Source: Rhodospirillaceae bacterium
GTDB lineage: Bacteria; Pseudomonadota; Alphaproteobacteria; UBA8366; GCA-2717185
Length of the DNA: 7,262 bases
Direction: 5' to 3'
Assembly: GCA_028817685.1 (NCBI GenBank)
Contig: JAPPPC010000127.1
Location: 1-7,262 of the forward strand
Part shown: in pieces, positions 1-5,246 of the stretch
How the letters are laid out: every line of letters begins with the position of its first letter
Position numbering within the stretch: position 1 is the stretch's first letter
Translations under genes and position numbers: made by a program
Notes under the pieces: generated by a model
What the model saw: the letters and a program-made list of their open reading frames with translations, nothing else
Told to the model about the DNA's origin: nothing
The model's database searches: none

Positions 1-1
1 T

Positions 2-511
2 CTGAGCCCGACGCTGGTGGTCGACGGCGAGCGGGGCACGCAGTCGACGGCGTTGATCGAGTTCATCGAGGAAAATTTCGACGGTCCATCCCTTCTGCCT
101 GAGGATCCGGTGGCGCGGGCGCGCAGCCGGGCCTTCGGTCAGGTCATCGCCTGCGAAATGCACGCGGTCGGTGTCGGCCGCATGCGGCGCGACCTCGCCG
201 ACGAGCGCGGACTGACGAAGGAGGAGGTACGGCGCTGGTACGAGCACTGGCTGCATCACGGTTACCGGACTCTGGAAGATCTGATGCGTCAACGCGCCGT
301 GGAAACGCCCTTCTGCTACGACGACAAGCCGACAATCGGCGATCTCTATCTCGTCCCCCAGCTTTACAATTCACGCCTGTTCGAGATCGATCTGTCGCCC
401 TACCCGCTGCTCACCGCGATCGACGAACGCTGCCGCGCCCTGCCCGCATTCGACAAGGCGATGCCGCCGAACCAGCCGGACTTCCCCGCCAATCCCGAAG
501 GGTATCGCTAA
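2..511 (+). CDS. Zeta-class glutathione S-transferase / maleylacetoacetate isomerase-like protein, 5' end cut by window edge
   Basis: This is the C-terminal 169 residues of a GST. The reading frame is open to base 2, so the start and most of the N-terminal thioredoxin fold lie outside the window; the GTG at 17 is internal. Visible parts are the end of the thioredoxin fold with the Pro of the SPTL segment (the cis-Pro position of GSTs), the Gln-Ser pair that binds the gamma-glutamyl group of glutathione (in GTQSTALIEFIEE), and the all-helical domain with PTIGDLYLVPQ, which holds the Asp of the conserved GST helix cap. The endings DLSPYPLL and AFDKAMPPNQPDFP are typical of the zeta class (maleylacetoacetate or maleylpyruvate isomerases). 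Zeta GSTs use glutathione in the cytoplasm to isomerise cis-dienoic intermediates of tyrosine or gentisate breakdown, but no partner gene of those routes is visible. It is about 63% identical (hand alignment) to the next gene. The family call is firm; the substrate is not known. Confidence 0.85.
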   Translation: MSPTLVVDGERGTQSTALIEFIEENFDGPSLLPEDPVARARSRAFGQVIACEMHAVGVGRMRRDLADERGLTKEEVRRWYEHWLHHGYRTLEDLMRQRAVETPFCYDDKPTIGDLYLVPQLYNSRLFEIDLSPYPLLTAIDERCRALPAFDKAMPPNQPDFPANPEGYR

Positions 512-1180
512 ATGGAGCTGAAACTTTATTCCCGCTACCGCAACTCCGCCGGCCAGCGGGTGCGCACGGCGCTCAACATCAAGGGCGTCGACTACGAATA
601 CATTCCCGTGAGCCTCGATGGCGGCGCCCCGGAGGACTATCGGGCGGTCAACCCGCAAATGCTCATTCCCAGCCTGATGATCGATGGGGAGATCGTCACC
701 CAATCGACGGCCCTGATCGAATTCATCGAGGAGATGTTCGAGGGCCCTTCCCTGTTCCCGGAAGACCCCATCGCCCGCGCCCGATCCCGCGCCTTCAGCC
801 AGGTCATAGCCTGCGAAATCCATCCGGTCATCGGCCCGAAAATCCAACGCCACCTGAAGGCCGAATATGACGTCGAACGGCAAGGCCGCGCCGATTGGTA
901 CGGCCACTGGATCCACGAAGGGTTCAAAACCTGCGAGACGCTGCTGCAACGCCGCGCTTCCGTGACGCCATTTTGCTATGACGAGAAGCCGACCGTCGGC
1001 GACCTCTATCTCGTGCCGCAGATGTATAACGCGCGTCTCAGCGGCCTGGATTTATCAGCCTACCCGCTCCTGCTGGAGCTGGATGAACGCTGCCGCGGAT
1101 TGCCAGCCTTCGATAAGGCGATGCCCGAAAACCAACCGGATTTCCCCTCCGACCCGGCGGTGCGGGCTAAGAAACATTAA
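512..1180 (+). CDS. Zeta-class glutathione S-transferase / maleylacetoacetate isomerase-like protein (complete, tandem paralog)
   Basis: The protein is 222 residues, close to the usual 210-220 of zeta GSTs. It has an N-terminal thioredoxin fold (about 1-80) and a helical domain (about 90-215). The zeta motif SSxSxRVRxAL appears at 11-21 as NSAGQRVRTAL: the first Ser is Asn, but the second Ser (S12), the one thought to activate glutathione, is kept. P53 is the likely cis-Pro, Q64-S65 bind the gamma-glutamyl group, and TVGDLYLVPQ (161-170) carries the helix-cap Asp (D164). The ATG directly follows the upstream TAA with no gap. A GAAGGG ribosome-binding site at 497-502 lies inside the upstream gene, so the pair is probably translationally coupled. 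The family role is glutathione-dependent isomerisation of maleylacetoacetate or maleylpyruvate. The altered active-site motif and the absence of homogentisate or gentisate genes leave the true substrate open. The stop codon overlaps the stop of the converging PhyH gene. Confidence 0.88.
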   Translation: MELKLYSRYRNSAGQRVRTALNIKGVDYEYIPVSLDGGAPEDYRAVNPQMLIPSLMIDGEIVTQSTALIEFIEEMFEGPSLFPEDPIARARSRAFSQVIACEIHPVIGPKIQRHLKAEYDVERQGRADWYGHWIHEGFKTCETLLQRRASVTPFCYDEKPTVGDLYLVPQMYNARLSGLDLSAYPLLLELDERCRGLPAFDKAMPENQPDFPSDPAVRAKKH

Positions 1181-1965
1181 GCCGCACGCTTGCCGATCCG
1201 GTCGTGACCTCTCTCGAAATCGTTAAGCCCGCAGCGGTCGACACCGCGCATCAGGAACAGAGGCCGGTAGGTGTGGTTAAAGTTGAAATCCATCTCGGCG
1301 TACTGCTTCGCCGCCAGCGCGTGGTCGAAATGTGACGTTGTGGGCATGTAGTTGAGCACGATGGCGCGGCGCGAGCGGTCGGTCTCGTTCGCGTCGGAGC
1401 CGTGCACCATGTAGATGTCATGGATCGCCATTTGGCCCGGTTCGAGCACCAGATCGAACACGTCCGTTTCGTCGATCTCGCCCGGATCGATGCCGTAATG
1501 CAGCAGCATGTCGCGATTCTCCGCCTCGTGATGCTGGCGGATCTCCTGTCGCTTGTGCGACCCGCGGACATAGCGCAGACAGCCGTTTTCGCGGCTGGTT
1601 TCGTCGAGCGCGATCCAGATGCGGGTCGTCGCCATCGGGCGGATCGGCCAGTACTCGCCGTCCTGATGCCACGGTACCTTCTTGCCGTCGCGCGCCGGCT
1701 TGCCGAACAGGCTCATATTCCATAGAGCGAAATCGGGCCCGGCCAGTTGTTCGATCATGTCGAGCAATGCGGGTTCACGTGCATATTCTACGAACCGTGC
1801 GTCATAGTCGAACATGGTCGGAACGAATTGACGCCGTTCCGGATCGTCGCCGATAAATTGGTCCACATCCCGCGACAGTGCCGCCAGCATCTCCTGCGGC
1901 AGCCGGTAGTCCGGCACGATAAAGCCATCTTCATGATACTGTGCGATTTGCGCATCGGTCAGCAT
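1177..1965 (-). CDS. Phytanoyl-CoA dioxygenase (PhyH) family Fe(II)/2-oxoglutarate-dependent oxygenase
   Basis: The protein is 262 residues, a normal length for bacterial PhyH proteins. The family opening is clear (YHEDGFIVPDY, 10-20). The iron-binding triad is visible: H100 and D102 in VPWHQDGEYWP, and the distal H188 in IYMVHGSDAN. R199 or R200 in SRRAIVLNY would bind the carboxylate of 2-oxoglutarate. IWIALDETSRENGCLRYVRGSHK (116-138) is the PhyH core. The family uses O2 and 2-oxoglutarate to hydroxylate, or sometimes halogenate or cyclise, small molecules; it is soluble and cytoplasmic. The substrate cannot be read from sequence, and it lacks the segments I associate with ectoine hydroxylase. 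The start is supported by GGAGGGG (1970-1976 on the complementary strand) 4 bases before the ATG. It lies 37 bases downstream of the methyltransferase gene on the same strand, so the two are probably one operon. Its 3' end overlaps the converging GST gene by 4 bases. Confidence 0.88.
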   Translation of the reverse strand: MLTDAQIAQYHEDGFIVPDYRLPQEMLAALSRDVDQFIGDDPERRQFVPTMFDYDARFVEYAREPALLDMIEQLAGPDFALWNMSLFGKPARDGKKVPWHQDGEYWPIRPMATTRIWIALDETSRENGCLRYVRGSHKRQEIRQHHEAENRDMLLHYGIDPGEIDETDVFDLVLEPGQMAIHDIYMVHGSDANETDRSRRAIVLNYMPTTSHFDHALAAKQYAEMDFNFNHTYRPLFLMRGVDRCGLNDFERGHDRIGKRAA

Positions 1966-1986
1966 GACGCCCCTCCGCGGCTATCG

Positions 1987-1999
1987 TAGCACAGTGCTA
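1987..1999. repeat. 13-base palindrome between the methyltransferase and PhyH genes
   Basis: TAGCAC and GTGCTA form perfect 6-base arms around a single central base, inside the 37-base gap upstream of the PhyH start and just ahead of its ribosome-binding site. A one-base centre is too tight for an RNA hairpin unless the inner pairs open, so it does not look like a terminator and has no U-tract. It could be a protein-binding site or chance. Confidence 0.25.
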
Positions 2000-2002
2000 A
2001 AT

Positions 2003-3454
2003 TCACCGGCACACGAACAGTGTATGGGGACCGTGTTCCTCCACGGTCTCGACCGACCAGCCGGCGGCACCCAGCAACCCCTCCATATCGGTGCGTGAAA
2101 AATCGTTGAAATAGCCGGCCGCACGGCGCGCCTGGGCATCGCCGCCGCCGCGATAGGTGCAGATAAAAGTGTCCGCAGCGGCGCGGATGCGCGACAGCAA
2201 GGCGGGCGCATCATGGATGTGCTCCAACAGCTCCAAAGCGAGCGCGCAATCCCAGCTACCGTCGGGGAACTGGTTGTCATTGAGGTCGGCCAACACGGTC
2301 GCGTCGGCATAGCGAACCAGGTCGACCGGCGTATAGACCGCGCCCAGCTTCATGCGCAGCCCGATCTGCATCAACCCAGCCCCGAGATCGAGGATACGGG
2401 CCCGCTCCGGAATGTGGGGCGCAACCAAGGCCGCGCGCTCGGCCGCACCTGCTTCCATCTCGCGCGGGTCCGCCCAGCGCCAGCCATCGCTGGCCTTGGC
2501 CGCCATCAACCGCTCGGTCAAAGCGACCCGTTCCTGCAAAGAGACGTCTTCCTGCATCGGCGGCGGCCGCCCGGTGTAGGAGGCATAAGGACCATCATAG
2601 CTCTGCAGGGGAGCGAAACCCGGCGCGAGCGCCACCAGATTACCCGCCTCGTTGCCCGGCACCCACGGCATCAGGATGCAGGGCAAGTGCAGATGCGGGA
2701 ACCAGCGGATCGTATAACCATGCGATTCCAGCTGCGCGATCATCGCTTCGAAGGCGGTCCAACGCGCCGCAGGTGCGTGGTGATCGCTCTTTTCCAATAC
2801 CACCGCCGCGACCCGGCCGGATGCCAGCAACGCGTCGGCCCCCGCGAGAACTTCCGGCTCGTACCCTTCCACATCGATCTTCAGGAAGATGCGTCCTGGT
2901 GCCAGGTCTTCACGCCCTTCGAAGAGCTGGGTCAGCGGCATCACCGCAACGGAAAGCGGGGGGTTGTCCGCCGGGGCATCGGCGGGCCTTGTGTCGGAAA
3001 CGAAGTTCCCCATCGTGGAATAGGGCCACAGCTTTGACAGGCCGGGCACGGCGCCCGCCGCCGCGCAAACCAGTTCGACGTCGAGCTGCAAACCGTTTTG
3101 TGCCAGTTGGCGCATCATGGTCATCGCATTCAGCGGGTGCGCCTCCATCGCAATAACTTTCAATTGCCCCGGATGAAGCGTCGCCGCGGCAAGGCTGTAG
3201 GTACCGATATGCGCCCCGACATCGATGAAGATGTCACCGGGCCGCAGATGCGCGTCGAAGAAGGCGCGCGACGCAAACTCGAAGCCTGCGTGCTGCGATT
3301 CCAGTCGCGCCAGGATGTTCAACCCGGGATCCTGTTCATAGGAAGGCGGCAACGCGAGCGTGAAACGCGGCTGACCGTCAGCGGCTTTTTGAAACGAAGG
3401 CAGACGGAAAAACCCGTCCGGTCCTCTTTCAAGCTGCGGGGTATCAGATGACAT
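2003..3454 (-). CDS. Two-domain SAM-dependent methyltransferase: FkbM-type domain fused to a second class I methyltransferase domain
   Basis: From the ATG at 3454 the protein has 483 residues. The first domain (about 55-280) is FkbM-type: FIDVGAHIGTYSL (76-88) is the SAM-binding loop, AMEAHPLN (102-109) the acidic strand end, and FLKIDVEGYEPEVLAGA (190-206) the FkbM signature. A linker of roughly 60 residues follows. The second domain (about 345-483) is another Rossmann-fold methyltransferase: ARILDLGAG (352-360), TPVDLVRY with its acidic residue, and WDCALALELLEHIHD (401-415). FkbM enzymes are mostly O-methyltransferases acting on polyketides, sugars or glycans; the second domain resembles small methyltransferase domains found near glycan genes. 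There is no signal peptide or membrane segment, so it should be cytoplasmic. An upstream in-frame ATG at 3475 adds only seven residues and lacks a good ribosome-binding site, while GGAGGG lies 9 bases before 3454. The PhyH gene follows on the same strand. The substrate is unknown. The FkbM call is firm; the second domain is clear as a methyltransferase fold only. Confidence 0.85.
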   Translation of the reverse strand: MSSDTPQLERGPDGFFRLPSFQKAADGQPRFTLALPPSYEQDPGLNILARLESQHAGFEFASRAFFDAHLRPGDIFIDVGAHIGTYSLAAATLHPGQLKVIAMEAHPLNAMTMMRQLAQNGLQLDVELVCAAAGAVPGLSKLWPYSTMGNFVSDTRPADAPADNPPLSVAVMPLTQLFEGREDLAPGRIFLKIDVEGYEPEVLAGADALLASGRVAAVVLEKSDHHAPAARWTAFEAMIAQLESHGYTIRWFPHLHLPCILMPWVPGNEAGNLVALAPGFAPLQSYDGPYASYTGRPPPMQEDVSLQERVALTERLMAAKASDGWRWADPREMEAGAAERAALVAPHIPERARILDLGAGLMQIGLRMKLGAVYTPVDLVRYADATVLADLNDNQFPDGSWDCALALELLEHIHDAPALLSRIRAAADTFICTYRGGGDAQARRAAGYFNDFSRTDMEGLLGAAGWSVETVEEHGPHTLFVCR

Positions 3455-3463
3455 ACCGCCTCG

Positions 3464-3469
3464 CCCTCC
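3464..3469 (-). promoter_or_regulatory. Ribosome-binding site that decides the methyltransferase start
   Basis: On the minus strand GGAGGG sits 9 bases before the ATG at 3454, with a second GAGG at 3459-3462 only 4 bases before it. Both lie inside the codons that would be translated from the upstream ATG at 3475. That upstream ATG is preceded by an AT-rich stretch with no Shine-Dalgarno match. This favours the 483-residue protein over the 490-residue version. Confidence 0.6.
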
Positions 3470-3482
3470 GAACATCGAACAA

Positions 3483-3511
3483 TTGAACCATGGTCTATCG
3501 AACCGTATAGC
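3483..3511 (+). promoter_or_regulatory. Candidate sigma70-type promoter for the hyuB-hyuA pair
   Basis: TTGAAC at 3483-3488 matches four of six bases of the -35 consensus. TATAGC at 3506-3511 matches four of six of the -10 consensus. The spacer is exactly 17 bases. Transcription would start near 3518, giving a leader of about 45 bases before the ATG at 3564. This is the best plus-strand promoter I can find in the divergent gap. The match is by eye and is not a scored prediction. Confidence 0.4.
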
Positions 3512-3512
3512 A
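3504..3512 (-). promoter_or_regulatory. Candidate extended -10 promoter for the methyltransferase-PhyH operon
   Basis: Read on the minus strand, 3512-3504 is TGC followed by TATACG, an extended -10 element (TGn before a TATA-type hexamer). No convincing -35 lies upstream. It overlaps the candidate -10 of the rightward promoter, so the two promoters would compete or be regulated together. Transcription would begin around 3497, leaving a leader of about 43 bases before the ATG at 3454. The evidence is weak. Confidence 0.22.
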
Positions 3513-3563
3513 GTTCAAGATCGGGCGGACGGCATGCTAGGTTCGCCGTGCAAAGGAAATGAC

Positions 3564-5243
3564 ATGAACGACAGCAGTACACTCGAAGCAACGGCGACCG
3601 CCGCCGTCGACCCGATTACCGTATCCGTCATTCAGCACCGGCTTAGCGCCATCGTCGAAGAGATGGGGGAGGCGATGCTGCGGACCTCCTATTCGCAGAT
3701 CCTGAATTCCAGCCGTGACTTTTCGACGGCCCTGTGTGGCGCAGACGGCATCCTCGTCGCCCAGGCAGAGCATATTCCGGTCCATGTGGGCGCCTTGTCC
3801 TGGGCGACGGAGGCGGTCGTCGAATTTTTCGGCGACGATGTGCATAAGGGCGATGTGTTCCTGCTCAACGACCCTTATTTCGGCGGCAGCCATTTGCCCG
3901 ACCTGACAGCCTTCGTGCCGATCTTCGATGGCGACCGGCTGGTTTTCTGGGCGGTCAACCGGGCGCATCACAGCGACATCGGTGGCGCGACCTACGGCGC
4001 ATACAACGCCTCGGCGCGCGAGATCTGGCAGGAAGGGCTGCGCCTACCGGCGATCCGGCTATACGACAAGGGCGAGCTGCGCGAAGATATTCTGCGCATG
4101 ATGGCCGCCAATGTCCGCCATCCGCGCGACTTTCACGGTGACCTGGCCGCGCAGATTGGCTCGGTCCATATCGGTGAAAGACGTCTCCAGGCGCTCATGG
4201 AAGAGTATGGCGGCAGCGTGGTGTCACGTGCGGTCGATGCCATCCTCGACGCTTCGGAACGCCAAGCGCGCGCTGTCTTCGCCGAATGGAAGGACGGCAC
4301 CTACGAAGGTTTGGCGCTGCTCGACGATGACGGGCGCGGTAATGAGGATATCCGCGTGCACGCCAAAGTCACAAAATCAGGCAGCGACCTTACGATCGAT
4401 CTGTCCGACTCTGACCCGCAGGTATCGAGTTTCATCAACTCTTCCTACGCCAATACGCGATCCGCGGTCGGCATGGCGATCGCCTTCCTGATCGATCCGG
4501 ATACCCCGAAGAATGGCGGCACCTTTCGGCCCATCGATGTGATCGCCAAGCAAGGCACCGTTGTCTGGGCGGATGAAGGCGCGCCGGTGACGCTTTGCAC
4601 CAGCCATTGCGGTCAAGAGATCATCGAAGCGATCGTCAAGGCGCTGGCACCTGCCTGTCCGGACCGGACGATGGCCGGATGGGGTAAACGGTTCCGCATC
4701 GCCATCAAGGGCGAGGATCCCCGCACTGGGAAACCTTTCATCTGGCACATGTTCCACGCCCGGCCCGGCGCCGGCGCCTCCTCCGGCGGCGATGGCTGGC
4801 ATACGGCCGGCGAGTGGCATTCCACCGGCGGTCTGAAATTCGGCAGTGTCGAGGTCGCCGAGTCCCGTTTTCCTCTGCACTTCAAAACCCACGAGTTCCG
4901 GCCTGACTCAGGCGGGGACGGCGAGTTCCGCGGCGGCTCCGGCGCCGACATGGAGTTCGTCGTGGAGACAGACACGGATTGCATCGCCAATACCGCCGGC
5001 GAAGGGGCTAAACACGGTTCCTGCGGATTGGTCGGTGGCACCGATAGCGCGCCGCATCGCTATACCCTCCGCTCGAAGCGCCGCAAACCGCGCGTTCTCA
5101 AGACTAAGGAAGAAGGCATCCCGGTGCGTGCCGGCGACAGCTTCCATGTCCAATCCGCCGGCGGCGGCGGCTGGGGCGACCCGGCGAAACGAGACCCGGA
5201 CGCCCGCCTGCGGGACCGGCGCAACGGCATCATCACGAGCTAA
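3564..5243 (+). CDS. hyuB: HyuB-family subunit (hydantoinase B / oxoprolinase beta type)
   Basis: The protein has 559 residues, within the usual family range of about 510-600. Hallmarks in order: DPITVSVIQHRLSAIVEEMG (16-35), the RDFSTALCGADG segment (51-62), HIPVHVGAL (70-78), NDPYFGGSHLPD (102-113), HHSDIGG (135-141), EGLRLPAIRLY (157-167), FRPDSGGDGEFRGGSG (445-460) and the C-terminal SAGGGGWGDP (531-540). The His and Asp residues at 110, 113, 135, 136 and 138 are good candidates for the metal site of the family. HyuB works with HyuA to open cyclic amides (N-methylhydantoin, 5-oxoproline, caprolactam) using ATP, and relatives include acetone and acetophenone carboxylase subunits. The ATG at 3564 is chosen because AAGGA (3553-3557) lies 6 bases upstream; an in-frame TTG at 3483 would add 27 residues unlike the family. 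HyuA follows after 3 bases. The family is certain; the substrate is unknown. Confidence 0.92.
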   Translation: MNDSSTLEATATAAVDPITVSVIQHRLSAIVEEMGEAMLRTSYSQILNSSRDFSTALCGADGILVAQAEHIPVHVGALSWATEAVVEFFGDDVHKGDVFLLNDPYFGGSHLPDLTAFVPIFDGDRLVFWAVNRAHHSDIGGATYGAYNASAREIWQEGLRLPAIRLYDKGELREDILRMMAANVRHPRDFHGDLAAQIGSVHIGERRLQALMEEYGGSVVSRAVDAILDASERQARAVFAEWKDGTYEGLALLDDDGRGNEDIRVHAKVTKSGSDLTIDLSDSDPQVSSFINSSYANTRSAVGMAIAFLIDPDTPKNGGTFRPIDVIAKQGTVVWADEGAPVTLCTSHCGQEIIEAIVKALAPACPDRTMAGWGKRFRIAIKGEDPRTGKPFIWHMFHARPGAGASSGGDGWHTAGEWHSTGGLKFGSVEVAESRFPLHFKTHEFRPDSGGDGEFRGGSGADMEFVVETDTDCIANTAGEGAKHGSCGLVGGTDSAPHRYTLRSKRRKPRVLKTKEEGIPVRAGDSFHVQSAGGGGWGDPAKRDPDARLRDRRNGIITS

Positions 5244-5246
5244 TCC

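Larger units (their letters stand above)
3483..3518. repeat. Nested short inverted repeats in the divergent region (possible operator)
   Basis: TTGAAC (3483-3488) is repeated in inverted form as GTTCAA (3513-3518). Inside them CTAT (3495-3498) pairs with ATAG (3507-3510). Copies of TCGAAC occur at 3475-3480 and 3498-3503, so a T-pyrimidine-GAAC unit occurs four times within 44 bases, once inverted. The arrangement spans both promoter candidates and could bind a regulator of both directions. The arms are short and chance is a real alternative. Confidence 0.25.

Noticed and set aside
17..19. GTG at 17 as the start of the first GST
   Set aside because: The frame is open to the window edge, and the residues before it (LSPTL) align with the second GST's LIPSL, so the gene is simply cut by the edge.
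371..949. 192-codon open frame on the minus strand across both GST genes
   Set aside because: It runs antisense to two clear GST frames and crosses their junction. It remains open because the two paralogs are similar and GC-rich, not because it is a gene.
1180..1260. Search for a terminator hairpin at the convergent gene ends
   Set aside because: I found no stable stem followed by a T-run on either strand. The area is coding sequence of the PhyH gene.
2213..3037. 274-codon open frame on the plus strand
   Set aside because: It lies opposite the two-domain methyltransferase, whose motifs cover the same bases. The translation is Arg/His/Gln-rich and shows no family signature.
3483..3563. Longer hyuB start at the TTG (3483) or the in-frame ATG at 3534
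   Set aside because: The extra residues do not resemble HyuB proteins and the TTG coincides with the promoter -35 candidate. The ATG at 3564 has a well-placed AAGGA and leads straight into the conserved N-terminus.
4377..4892. 171-codon open frame on the minus strand
   Set aside because: It lies opposite the C-terminal half of hyuB with no motif or ribosome-binding site that would support it.
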